From DASTSN01 sp035760665 (GTDB taxonomy: Bacteria; Bacteroidota; Bacteroidia; Chitinophagales; Chitinophagaceae), in contig DASTSN010000094.1 of the NCBI GenBank assembly GCA_035760665.1, positions 1-47,352 on the forward strand: 47,352 bases of DNA, read 5' to 3'. Both the position numbers and the translations under genes were made by a program. Below the pieces are notes generated by a model, which saw only the letters and a program-made list of their open reading frames with translations, did not search any database and had not been told where the DNA came from. Numbering within the stretch: the first letter of the stretch is position 1; the number at the start of each line of letters is the position of its first letter. This document shows, piece by piece, positions 8,233 through 16,626 of the stretch.

Positions 8233-9000
8233 ATGCTGCAGCTTACAAAACCCCTTGCTTTCATTGACCTGGAAACTACCGGAACCAACCTGGGACTGGA
8301 TCGGATTGTGGAAATCGCTATAGTAAAAATATTACCGGATGGCACACGTACAGTGAAAAGAAAACTGATTAACCCGGAAATGCCCATCCCGAAAACGGCC
8401 AGTGATGTACACGGCATTACAGATGAAATGGTAAAGGAGGCGCCGGTTTTTAAACAGGTGGCCCATGAAATAAAGCAGTTTATGGATGGTTGTGATCTTG
8501 CCGGCTACAATTCCAACCGGTTCGATATTCCCCTGCTCATTGAGGAATTTCTGCGGGTGGATGTGGAATTTGATATGAAAGGCCGTAAACTGGTGGATGT
8601 GCAAAAGATATTCCATATGATGGAGCAGCGTACACTATCTGCTGCGTATAAATTTTATTGCAATAAAAACCTGGACGGTGCTCACAGTGCCGAGGCGGAT
8701 GCTTCTGCCACTCATGAAATCCTCGAAGCACAGCTAAAACATTATCCAACGCTGGGCAACACGGTCGATTCCATCCTGAAAGTAGTGGGGGATGATGCCA
8801 TTGTTGATTTTGCCCGCCGGTTTACTATGGAAAACGGCGTGGAGGTATTTAACTTCGGGAAACATAAAGGTCGCCCGGTGGCTGACGTACTGAAAACGGA
8901 ACCACAATATTATGACTGGATGATGAAGGGCGATTTTCCCAAACATACAAAGCAGAAACTTACCGAGATATACACCCGTACTATGCTGAAGAAAAGTTAA
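8233..9000 (+). CDS. DnaQ-like 3'-5' exonuclease with ExoX-like C-terminal domain
   Basis: This 255-residue DEDD-family exonuclease has the Exo I motif FIDLETTGTNL (residues 9-19), Exo II NSNRFDIPLL, and Exo III HSAEADASATHEIL (DEDDh type, with His before the last Asp). A smaller C-terminal domain (about 196-245, FNFGKHKGRPVADVL and YYDWMMKGDFP) resembles the C-terminal domain of exodeoxyribonuclease X-like proteins. The enzyme would degrade single-stranded or mismatched 3' ends with two metal ions. It is not an epsilon-subunit fusion, since no polymerase or PHP domain is present. A stand-alone promoter precedes it; the next gene starts 77 bases later. Confidence 0.9.
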   Translation: MLQLTKPLAFIDLETTGTNLGLDRIVEIAIVKILPDGTRTVKRKLINPEMPIPKTASDVHGITDEMVKEAPVFKQVAHEIKQFMDGCDLAGYNSNRFDIPLLIEEFLRVDVEFDMKGRKLVDVQKIFHMMEQRTLSAAYKFYCNKNLDGAHSAEADASATHEILEAQLKHYPTLGNTVDSILKVVGDDAIVDFARRFTMENGVEVFNFGKHKGRPVADVLKTEPQYYDWMMKGDFPKHTKQKLTEIYTRTMLKKS

Positions 9001-9077
9001 CTCTTTTTCTTTTGACAAATAGTAGTAACCGGGCATTTTTAAAATCGTAATTTCGCTGTTCCTTTCAAAGGCTCAGG

Positions 9078-9881
9078 GTGGAAAAAATAGTAGTCATACC
9101 AACTTATAATGAGAAAGATAATATTGCCTCAATTCTTGCGGCAATTTTCAATCTCCGGCAGGACTTTCATGTCCTGGTGATTGATGATAATTCCCCCGAT
9201 GGTACCGCACAAATTGTAAAAGAACTGCAGGCAAAATATGCCGGCCAGCTTTTCCTGGAAGAGCGTAAGGGGAAGCAGGGGCTTGGCACTGCTTACATTC
9301 ACGGCTTTAAATGGGCCGTAGAGAATGATTACAGGTTTGTGTTTGAAATGGATGCTGATTTTTCCCATAACCCAGCCGATTTGCCGCGGCTTTATGATGC
9401 CTGTAAATACCAGGGAGCCGATGTAGCCATCGGGTCGCGGTATGTAAAAGGCGGTGGGGTATACAACTGGCCGTGGGACCGGATATTTTTATCCAAAGGC
9501 GGATCATTGTATACACGCATCATTACCTGGATGCCCGTGAAAGATCCTACAGCCGGTTTCATGTGTTATAAAAAAGAAGTGCTGGAAACCATCAACCTGG
9601 ATGAAATTGTGTTTGTTGGCTATGCGTTCCAGATTGAAATGAAGTTTGCCGCCTGGAAACTGGGCTTCAAGTTGAAAGAAGTACCCATCCTGTTTAAAGA
9701 CCGCACACAGGGTGTGTCGAAAATGAATAAAGGTATTGTGAAGGAGGGGATCCTGGGCGTGCTGAAACTTCGCTGGCACAGTCTTTTTACCAATTACCGT
9801 AAGCGGGTGAAAAATACTGATGCCGAGAACACCGCTGTTAGCGCTGTTGAGAACAACAACGTGCTGGCCGAAGGGAAATGA
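9078..9881 (+). CDS. Polyprenol-phosphate mannosyltransferase-like glycosyltransferase (GT2)
   Basis: This 267-residue GT-A enzyme transfers a sugar from a nucleotide donor to a polyprenyl phosphate; dolichol-phosphate-mannose synthase is the closest named relative. Motifs are VIPTYNEKDNI (residues 5-15), VIDDNSPDGT, the metal-binding FEMDADFSHNP, IGSRYVKGGGV, DPTAGFMCY and the acceptor-side FKDRTQGVSKMN. It lacks the C-terminal GtrA-like membrane domain of some homologues and ends in a polar tail of about 20 residues. The start is a GTG at 9078: the family core begins immediately after it and no ATG is available. The EamA gene follows 38 bases later on the same strand. Confidence 0.88.
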   Translation: MEKIVVIPTYNEKDNIASILAAIFNLRQDFHVLVIDDNSPDGTAQIVKELQAKYAGQLFLEERKGKQGLGTAYIHGFKWAVENDYRFVFEMDADFSHNPADLPRLYDACKYQGADVAIGSRYVKGGGVYNWPWDRIFLSKGGSLYTRIITWMPVKDPTAGFMCYKKEVLETINLDEIVFVGYAFQIEMKFAAWKLGFKLKEVPILFKDRTQGVSKMNKGIVKEGILGVLKLRWHSLFTNYRKRVKNTDAENTAVSAVENNNVLAEGK

Positions 9882-9919
9882 TCCGGATACTTCATTCTTT
9901 TCTCTCTTTTTATTGATGC

Positions 9920-10816
9920 ATGAAAAAAGCTTTCTTCCAGTTACATCTCGCTGTTTTCCTGGCTGGATTTACCGGTATTTTGGGCCGGCTGATTGATTTG
10001 AACGAAGGACTGCTGGTCTGGTACCGTTTATTCATCAGTGCAGCCACCATGTGGGTACTGTATCTTTCCCTGGGTCGCATTCAAAAACGTCCGCCGAGAG
10101 AAGTACTAAAAATAACTGGTGTGGGACTGATTGCAGCCATGCACTGGGTTACGTTTTACGGGGCAATAAAATACGCCAATGTTTCGGTAGCCTTGGTTTG
10201 CTTTTCGGCTATTGGTTTTTTTACAGCCATTTTTGAACCGGTAATCGTTAAACGGAAACTCAATAAAACCGAATTGTTCCTGGGCTTACTTGTTATTGCT
10301 GGTATCTACATCATTTTCCAGTTTGATGCCCGGTACAAAACCGGGATTATCGCCGGTTTAATTTCGGCAGTGCTGGGCTCACTGTTTCCTATTTTTAACC
10401 GCCAGTTTTTACAGCGCATGAATGTGGAAACCCTCATCAGTTATGAACTTACGGGCGGCTTGCTGACGCTATCCTGCGTTTTGCCATTTTACCTGCATTT
10501 TTTTCCTGCTAAAAGTTTTGTACCCGATTGGGAAAGCCTTCTCTGGTTGCTTGTGCTCGCCTGGGTATGTTCGGTGTGGGCATTCCAGCTTTCATCCAAT
10601 GCTTTGAAAAGAGTTTCTGCATTTACCGTCAATCTTACCTATAATCTTGAACCTGTTTATGGTATTTTGCTCGCATTTATGCTGTTTAAAGAAAATAAAT
10701 ATTTAAGCCATTGGTTTTACACCGGCTTTGCACTTATTGCTGCAGCCCTCTTGATTCACCTGTTCCTGCTGCTGCGGGAAGAAAAAAAACTGGCAACTGC
10801 CGGTACAACGGAATAG
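9920..10816 (+). CDS. EamA/DMT-superfamily transporter
   Basis: This 298-residue protein has ten predicted transmembrane helices in two EamA repeats, each of five (about residues 5-140 and 148-285). Sequences such as GVGLIAAMHWVTFYGAIKYA and the end of each repeat (SALVCFSAIGFFTAIFEPV-like; NLEPVYGILLAFMLFKE) are characteristic of drug/metabolite transporters. Such carriers exchange or export small metabolites; the substrate is not readable. It may be cotranscribed with the upstream glycosyltransferase (38-base gap), though the functions are not obviously linked. Confidence 0.88.
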   Translation: MKKAFFQLHLAVFLAGFTGILGRLIDLNEGLLVWYRLFISAATMWVLYLSLGRIQKRPPREVLKITGVGLIAAMHWVTFYGAIKYANVSVALVCFSAIGFFTAIFEPVIVKRKLNKTELFLGLLVIAGIYIIFQFDARYKTGIIAGLISAVLGSLFPIFNRQFLQRMNVETLISYELTGGLLTLSCVLPFYLHFFPAKSFVPDWESLLWLLVLAWVCSVWAFQLSSNALKRVSAFTVNLTYNLEPVYGILLAFMLFKENKYLSHWFYTGFALIAAALLIHLFLLLREEKKLATAGTTE

Positions 10817-10937
10817 CACTGCATATATGATCTATTTTTCATAATTGATCAGGATTGCCAATTCAGGATTATCTTTAACCATTCCTTTCACACAGTTTAA
10901 TACAACAACGGTTCACCGGCAAAAATATCTGATGTAT

Positions 10938-13886
10938 ATGAAAAAATGGTTTTTGCTTACCGCTGCATTCATGATTTACGCAAGCTGTTTTTCACAAAAG
11001 AAACCGCTTGATCACACCGTGTATGATGCATGGCAAAGTATTGGCGAACGAAAAATCAGTAACAACGGGCAATGGTTTGTGTACAGTATCAATCCCCAGG
11101 AAGGAGATAATGAACTGGTTATCCAGTCTTCCAATGCGGCGTACCGGCAGGTGATTCCCCGGGGATATGATGCAGTGATAACTGATGATAGCCGTTTTGT
11201 AGTTTTTAAAATAAAACCTGCCTACCAGCAACTGCGGGAGGCAAAAATCAAAAAGAAAAAACCTGCCGAATTTCCGCAGGACTCGCTTGCTATCGTTGAG
11301 TTGGGGAAAACCGGAATCTGGAAAAAAGCCATGCTCAAAAGCTTTCAGGTGCCTGAAAAGGGTAATAACTGGGTTGCCTTTATGGTGAAAAGTCCGGAGG
11401 GGATACGAACCAAAAATCATACCGTAGATTCCGCCAGGCATCAAATGGTCACAGACAGCCTGCTGCACATTATCGACTCGCTGAGGCAACAGTTAACGAG
11501 CGTAGAAAAAAAGCCCGGCAAAAAGGGCCGCGATGGTTTTGATGCAGATGAAGGAAATGGAAACGAAAAAGATGCTGAAGAAAGTGGAGAACTGGTTGTG
11601 CGAAATATGGTAAATGGCAAAGAAGTTATTTTTAATCATGTGCTGGAATACAGGTTCAGTAAAAACGGGGCAAAATTAGTGATGGAAACTGCCGCCGATC
11701 CGAAAGATTCTTTAAGCAGACGAATGGTATTACGCTACGATCCAACGCTTAACTGGACGGACACCCTAAGCCGTGGTGGAAATGATTTCCGGGATTTTGC
11801 CCTGACGGATGATGGTAGCCGGATTGCGTATGTGGCCGAACGTGATGCTGCTCCTAAAGCACTGCAGAAATTTTACCGCATTTGGTATTTTGAACCAGGT
11901 ATGGATAGCGCTGTTTTACTGGCCGATAAGAATTCTGTGGGTATGGAAGTGGGTATGACCGTCAGCGAATTCGGGCAATTACATTTTAGTAAAAATGGCC
12001 GGCGTTTATTTTTTGGCGTGGCTCCTGTATTGCCGCCAAAAGATACCAGCCTGGTGGATATAGATCTTGTAAAACTGGATATCTGGCATTATAAAGATGA
12101 TTATTTACAAACGGTGCAATTAAAACGGTTGCAGCAGGACCTGAAGAAAAACTACCTTGCTGTGTACGACCTGGTCAGTAACAGGATTCATCAGTTAGGA
12201 TCGGAGGAACTGCCGCAGGTGATAGAAACAGGAGAGGGAAACGGACTTACGTTTATTGGTGTCACCGATTTTGGAAAGCGCATCGAAAGTCAGTGGACCG
12301 GTACAACAAAAAAAGATATTTACGCTATTGATGTAAATAGCGGCATTAAAAAGCTGGTCGTTAAAAATCTCGATGGATTGGTGTATCCATCATCTACCGG
12401 TAAATTCATTCTATGGTACGACAGGAAACTGAAAAATTATTTTACCTGGGATGGGAACGCCATTAAAAACATTTCTGCAAAAATTAAAGTGCCGTTATAC
12501 GATGAAGAAAATGATGTGCCCGATGATCCCTATCCTTACGGAGTCATGGGCTGGTTGCAAGACGATTCGGCAGTGTTCGTGTATGACCGCTACAATATCT
12601 GGCAAATTGATCCTACGGGAAAGGAAAATCCTTTCCTGCTAACGGATGGCAGAAAAAGCAAACTTGTTTACCGGTATCTGAAACTTGATCCTGATGAGCA
12701 TTTTATTCCTTCAGGGGCAAACTTGTTGCTGAAAACATTTAACGAAATCAATAAAAATGCAGGGTTGGCACAATGGTTGTCCGCAGCGCCTCATGGTAAT
12801 GTAAAAACGATATTTACAGAAGCCGTTGCGATTGGCAGTGTACAACGGGCAAAAAATTTCCCGGCTTTGCTCATAACAAAAGAATCTTATACCCGGTCAC
12901 CTGATTTGTACACCAATATTTTACCGGGAACAAATTTGGCAGCTGCCGATCCTGGGTCGATCAGCCTGCAATGCACGCAACAACTTACACGGCTGAACCC
13001 GCAGCAACAGGATTACAACTGGGGAACCGCGGAGTTGTTTACCTGGAAGGCATACAATGGTAAAAATTCAACGGGCATTGTGTACAAGCCTGAAGATTTT
13101 AATCCCCGGAAGAAATACCCGATGATCTGTTATTTTTATGAAAAGCTGAGTGACGGATTACATCAATATATTCCGCCCGCACCAACGCCCAGCCGTTTGA
13201 ATATTTCCTTCTTTGTAAGCCGTGGATACGTGGTATTCGCACCGGATATCCATTACGGCACCGGCCATCCGGGCAGGGATGCGTATAACTATATCGTTAG
13301 CGGCGCCAGGGCCCTGGTGAAAAAAGGTTTTGTAGACAGCACCCGCATCGGCATACAGGGACAAAGCTGGGGCGGTTACCAGGTCGCTTTCCTGGTAACG
13401 GCAACGAATTTGTTTAAGGCTGCTTGGGCCGGCGCCCCTGTTGCCAACATGACAAGCGCCTACGGCGGTATTCGCTGGGGAAGCGGCCTGAACAGGCAGT
13501 TTCAATATGAACGCACGCAAAGCAGAATTGGCGCCACCTTATGGGAGAAACCACAGCTTTACCTGGAAAACTCACCGCTTTTTCATTTACAAAAAGTAAA
13601 AACACCGCTGGTCATTATGTCAAATGACAATGATGGAGCCGTTCCCTGGTACCAGGGAATTGAGTTATTTACGGCTATGCGCCGGCTGGGTAAAAAAGTA
13701 TGGCTGCTCGACTACAACGGGGAAGATCATAACCTGGTGGAACGAAAAAACAGGAAAGATATCCAAATCAGGGAGCAACAATTCTTTGACTGGCTGTTGA
13801 AAGATGCGAAACCTGCTAAGTGGATTTCTCAGGGCGTGCCGGCAGTGAAAAAAGGAAAGGACTGGGGATTGGAACTGGAAGAATAA
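10938..13886 (+). CDS. Secreted S9-family (prolyl oligopeptidase-type) peptidase
   Basis: This 982-residue exported serine peptidase begins with a signal peptide (YASCFS|QKK). A long N-terminal beta-propeller region (about residues 30-690) precedes an alpha/beta-hydrolase domain (about 700-960) with the catalytic triad Ser810 (GQSWGGY), Asp899 (NDNDGAVPW) and His931 (GEDHNLVE). It would cleave short peptides in the periplasm, with acylaminoacyl- or dipeptidyl-peptidase as the closest classes. Residues about 195-230 hold a charged Lys/Glu/Asp-rich insert. I chose the ATG at 10938 (MKKWF); 10932 is equally possible, while the frame from 10845 would place non-signal residues ahead of the signal peptide. 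A terminator follows at 13912-13937. Confidence 0.9.
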   Translation: MKKWFLLTAAFMIYASCFSQKKPLDHTVYDAWQSIGERKISNNGQWFVYSINPQEGDNELVIQSSNAAYRQVIPRGYDAVITDDSRFVVFKIKPAYQQLREAKIKKKKPAEFPQDSLAIVELGKTGIWKKAMLKSFQVPEKGNNWVAFMVKSPEGIRTKNHTVDSARHQMVTDSLLHIIDSLRQQLTSVEKKPGKKGRDGFDADEGNGNEKDAEESGELVVRNMVNGKEVIFNHVLEYRFSKNGAKLVMETAADPKDSLSRRMVLRYDPTLNWTDTLSRGGNDFRDFALTDDGSRIAYVAERDAAPKALQKFYRIWYFEPGMDSAVLLADKNSVGMEVGMTVSEFGQLHFSKNGRRLFFGVAPVLPPKDTSLVDIDLVKLDIWHYKDDYLQTVQLKRLQQDLKKNYLAVYDLVSNRIHQLGSEELPQVIETGEGNGLTFIGVTDFGKRIESQWTGTTKKDIYAIDVNSGIKKLVVKNLDGLVYPSSTGKFILWYDRKLKNYFTWDGNAIKNISAKIKVPLYDEENDVPDDPYPYGVMGWLQDDSAVFVYDRYNIWQIDPTGKENPFLLTDGRKSKLVYRYLKLDPDEHFIPSGANLLLKTFNEINKNAGLAQWLSAAPHGNVKTIFTEAVAIGSVQRAKNFPALLITKESYTRSPDLYTNILPGTNLAAADPGSISLQCTQQLTRLNPQQQDYNWGTAELFTWKAYNGKNSTGIVYKPEDFNPRKKYPMICYFYEKLSDGLHQYIPPAPTPSRLNISFFVSRGYVVFAPDIHYGTGHPGRDAYNYIVSGARALVKKGFVDSTRIGIQGQSWGGYQVAFLVTATNLFKAAWAGAPVANMTSAYGGIRWGSGLNRQFQYERTQSRIGATLWEKPQLYLENSPLFHLQKVKTPLVIMSNDNDGAVPWYQGIELFTAMRRLGKKVWLLDYNGEDHNLVERKNRKDIQIREQQFFDWLLKDAKPAKWISQGVPAVKKGKDWGLELEE

Positions 13887-13911
13887 ACTACTGATTCAAT
13901 ACAAAATTATG

Positions 13912-13937
13912 GCCGGACGATCCTTTGATCATCCGGC
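13912..13937. terminator. Terminator between convergent S9 peptidase and hypothetical gene
   Basis: GCCGGACGATC pairs with GATCATCCGGC (one mismatch) around a CTTT loop, followed by TATTTTTG on the plus strand. It lies 26 bases after the S9 stop. Confidence 0.8.
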
Positions 13938-13954
13938 TATTTTTGTTTAAAAAC

Positions 13955-14674
13955 TTAAGCCGCCTGTGAACTAATGTATTTTACAAGACTTCTTTTGGCA
14001 ATGGGCAGTAAGGTCTCATCCACCGGGAAGCGAAGATCTATTTCGATAGAATACACGGCAGGATTAGGCAACTCACGAAAATGGCGTAAGAGCTCCGACT
14101 TGATATGCTCGTACGTATTACCGATGCTCCGCTGGCGGATATCAATATATGATGTCCTGATGCTGCGGTATTTTTCATCGTGTTTTTCAAAAATGGAGAG
14201 CCGGTATTGATAAACGCGGGTGCTTTTTGAATCGCCTGTACTCAGGAAAAAATAGCCTTCTTTGGTATCAAGTGGAATAAGCCCGACAGGCGCAATAGAA
14301 AGTTTGTCTTCCACAAATTCATAAATTTCCGTACCGTTTTTAATAGTGGTTTTAATCCTGGAAGTAGAATAATTAATAATATCTTCCAGTTCCTGCATCA
14401 GCTCATCATCGCTGATCATTTGCTCGTACAGCAACTGAAGTTGCTGCATTTGCACACCAGTAAATTTTTTAGGGAAATGCTCCTGTAGAAATTTTTTATT
14501 TTCCCGAAATGCCACCAGGTTATTATAATGGAAAATCACATCCGCTAGTTGCGGGTATAATTTGTTATCGTTAAAATATTTATTCACTTCCTGCAAATAG
14601 GCTAGCAGGGTATATTTTTTTAACTCAAAATCTATGTATCCTTCAGCAAACCAGGTTTCGGATAATTGTTTCAT
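13955..14674 (-). CDS. Conserved hypothetical protein, about 239 residues
   Basis: I chose the ATG at 14674 (MKQLSETWF). The frame continues to 14740, but that adds a Phe-rich stretch in AT-rich DNA that does not look like the true N-terminus. The protein is soluble with no signal peptide or membrane segment; the N-terminal 110 residues are predicted helical (LLAYLQEVNKYFNDNKLYPQL), followed by a mixed beta region (residues about 125-235) containing LSIAPVGLIPLDTKEGYFFL and YSIEIDLRFPVDETLLPIAKRSL. I recognise it only as a Bacteroidota-type unknown. It converges on the S9 peptidase gene, with a shared terminator between them. Confidence 0.7.
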   Translation of the reverse strand: MKQLSETWFAEGYIDFELKKYTLLAYLQEVNKYFNDNKLYPQLADVIFHYNNLVAFRENKKFLQEHFPKKFTGVQMQQLQLLYEQMISDDELMQELEDIINYSTSRIKTTIKNGTEIYEFVEDKLSIAPVGLIPLDTKEGYFFLSTGDSKSTRVYQYRLSIFEKHDEKYRSIRTSYIDIRQRSIGNTYEHIKSELLRHFRELPNPAVYSIEIDLRFPVDETLLPIAKRSLVKYISSQAA

Positions 14675-14881
14675 AAAACGGGTATTAGTACTGTTTACTA
14701 ATTTAAAAAAAAGACAGCAGAAAAAAAAGAGCAGTCTCAAAAAAACTGTTTTCCGAAAATCTTAGAAATATAGACAATGAATGACTAGGTGGAAACGCTA
14801 TCTAATCATTAAATTGTCGGTTAAACAAAACAGAAACGACACAATTCCTGCATTCATCAGCTCTGTGAGATCTGCGCATAG
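14675..14881. other. AT-rich intergenic DNA upstream of the phosphatase remnant
   Basis: The bases between the hypothetical gene's start and the remnant at 14882 contain poly-A/T tracts and no reading frame with family resemblance. Any 5' part of the phosphatase gene has been lost or mutated beyond recognition; in the remnant's frame there is a stop (TAG) at 14879-14881. Nothing else is evident. Confidence 0.5.
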
Positions 14882-15062
14882 GGCAACGTTTTAATAGTTG
14901 GTCATTCCAATACTGTAGATGATATTGTCAATACATTGTGTGGAACAGTTGAGTTGCCGGCAGATTTAAACGAAAAGGAATATGATCATTTTCATCGTTA
15001 AATACAAGGGAAGGCAAGTTCGCATTAAAGATCGCCGGTATGGTTATCCGTCGAAACCTTAA
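14882..15062 (+). pseudogene. Remnant of a SixA/phosphoglycerate-mutase-like histidine phosphatase gene
   Basis: Reading from 14882 gives GNVLIVGHSNTVDDIVNTLCG and continues to NEKEYDHF, which is the C-terminal part of a histidine-phosphatase-family protein (the GHSNT motif carries the second catalytic His). After EYDHF, at about 14990, this frame hits a stop, but shifting frame by one base gives IVKYKGRQVRIKDRRYGYPSKP and a stop at 15060-15062, the family's usual ending after 'EYDN(L/F)FIV'. So one frameshift separates the two halves, and the N-terminal two thirds, with the catalytic RHG motif, are absent. Intact relatives in this group are secreted or cytoplasmic proteins of about 170-200 residues. 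It cannot encode an active enzyme. Confidence 0.75.
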
Positions 15063-15084
15063 TGGAAATTCCTGTAAAAAACAA

Positions 15085-15109
15085 AAAAGAGCCCGCCAGG
15101 AGCTCTTTT
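15085..15109 (-). terminator. Rho-independent terminator of the E2 gene
   Basis: On the minus strand AAAAGAGC (15109-15102) pairs with GCTCTTTT (15092-15085) around a 9-base loop, followed by further T's. It lies about 20 bases past the E2 stop. Confidence 0.85.
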
Positions 15110-15128
15110 AACGTATCTCAATTCTGTA

Positions 15129-16481
15129 TTAATAATCTCGTTCAGGATTAAAATTTTGTAACTCACTTGCCACGGCTGTGAGGAATGTAGCACCGAGGCT
15201 GCCATCAATAATCCTGTGATCGTAACTCATGGAAAGATACATCATGTGCCGGATGGCAATACTGTCACCATGCGGGGTCTCTATAACTACAGGTCGTTTT
15301 TTAATAGCCCCCACGGCTAAAATAGCTACCTGCGGCTGACTGATGATGGGTGTTCCCATGAGGCTGCCAAAGGTACCGACATTGGTAAGTGAGAACGTAC
15401 CGCCCTGTGTGTCTTCCGGTTTCAGTTTATTATTTCTGGCGTTTTCAGCCAGTGTGTTTACCTGCCTGGCAAGACCCACCAGGTTTAGCTGATCTGCATT
15501 TTTAATTACCGGAACAATGAGATTACCACTCGGCAGGGCAGTGGCCATGCCAATATTAATATCTTTTTTAACAATGATCCTGTCGCCATCTACGGAACTG
15601 TTGATCAGCGGGAACTTCTTGATGCATTTCACAACAGCTTCAATAAATAGCGGGGTAAATGTTAGTTTTGTGCCTTCTCTTTTTTCAAAATCTTTCTTTA
15701 CTTTTTCCCGCCACATGACCAGGTTGGTAACATCCGACTCGGTAAAGCTGGTAACATGCGGACTGGTATGCTTGCTTCTCACCATATGATCGGCAATGAG
15801 TTTACGCATACGGTCCATTTCAATAATTTCCACATTGCCTGTGTAACTGGTTAGGGAAGCCGATTGCACCATGGGGGCCTGGGAAACAGATTCTCTAACG
15901 GCAGCAGCCTGCTGCGGTTTATTGATGATTGTATCCCTGTTTGCCTGGCCGGATTTTTTTTGACTGACATATTGTAAAATGTCTTTTTTGGTTACCCGGC
16001 CCTCGTTGCCGGTGCCTGGAATGTTTTCCAGTTCCGAAAGGCTGATCCCCTCGCTGGCAGCAATATTCAATACCAGTGGTGAATAAAACCGGGTATTGCC
16101 ACCGTTAGAAGATGGGGTAAAATTTCCTGTCGGAGCAACAGTTTTTACCTCAATGACTTCCTCTCTTGGAGCCGCGTCAATTTTTTCGAAAGTGGCAGCT
16201 TGCTGAGGTTGCATTGGTGTTGCGCCCGTTGATTCAGCCGCAGCTGTTTTAATCCGCGCAATGGTAGCTCCAACGGGTACCACATCATTAACATTAAATA
16301 AAATTTCTTCCACAACACCTTCTGCCGTGCTGGGAACCTCACTGTCCACCTTGTCGGTTGCAATTTCCAATACCGTCTCGTCCAGCTTTACAGGATCGCC
16401 AGGCTGCTTATGCCATTTAAGAATGGTAGCCTCCATAATACTTTCGCCCATTTTCGGCATTACAAGATCAACAATTGCCAT
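15129..16481 (-). CDS. 2-oxoacid dehydrogenase E2 component (dihydrolipoamide acyltransferase)
   Basis: This 450-residue subunit forms the core of a 2-oxoacid dehydrogenase complex and transfers an acyl group from lipoate to CoA. In order: a lipoyl domain (residues 2-76) with lipoylated Lys44 in EIATDKVDSEV; a flexible Ala/Pro/Gln linker; a peripheral-subunit-binding domain (about 135-175, FYSPLVLNIAASEGISL and GNEGRVTKKDIL); a second linker; and the acyltransferase domain with the active-site SYDHRIIDG (His422). The lipoyl start MGESIMEATILKW is typical of branched-chain-type or succinyl-type E2 in Bacteroidota; acyl specificity cannot be settled here. I chose the ATG at 16481 because the lipoyl domain begins there, although the frame opens at 16541. 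E1 is not adjacent; E3 is about 16 kb away at 32695-34098. Confidence 0.93.
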   Translation of the reverse strand: MAIVDLVMPKMGESIMEATILKWHKQPGDPVKLDETVLEIATDKVDSEVPSTAEGVVEEILFNVNDVVPVGATIARIKTAAAESTGATPMQPQQAATFEKIDAAPREEVIEVKTVAPTGNFTPSSNGGNTRFYSPLVLNIAASEGISLSELENIPGTGNEGRVTKKDILQYVSQKKSGQANRDTIINKPQQAAAVRESVSQAPMVQSASLTSYTGNVEIIEMDRMRKLIADHMVRSKHTSPHVTSFTESDVTNLVMWREKVKKDFEKREGTKLTFTPLFIEAVVKCIKKFPLINSSVDGDRIIVKKDINIGMATALPSGNLIVPVIKNADQLNLVGLARQVNTLAENARNNKLKPEDTQGGTFSLTNVGTFGSLMGTPIISQPQVAILAVGAIKKRPVVIETPHGDSIAIRHMMYLSMSYDHRIIDGSLGATFLTAVASELQNFNPERDY

Positions 16482-16585
16482 TTCAGTTTCGTGTTTAAGT
16501 TCGTTAGTTAAATTGTATGCCCCGGAAAACTGGTGTTGCAAATAAGATTTTCCGTTTCCGTTTCAGGCAAACAACTGTTAGGGCC

Positions 16586-16618
16586 CAAAGGTAAAGTTTT
16601 CCGTTTAATCGCTGCAAA
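16586..16618 (-). promoter_or_regulatory. Bacteroidota-type promoter for the E2 gene
   Basis: On the minus strand TTTG (16618-16615) is followed after 21 bases by TACCTTTG (16593-16586), an exact match to the consensus. It lies between the cinA stop and E2 and gives a leader of about 100 bases, so E2 need not depend on read-through from cinA. Confidence 0.7.
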
Positions 16619-16626
16619 TGATGCAT

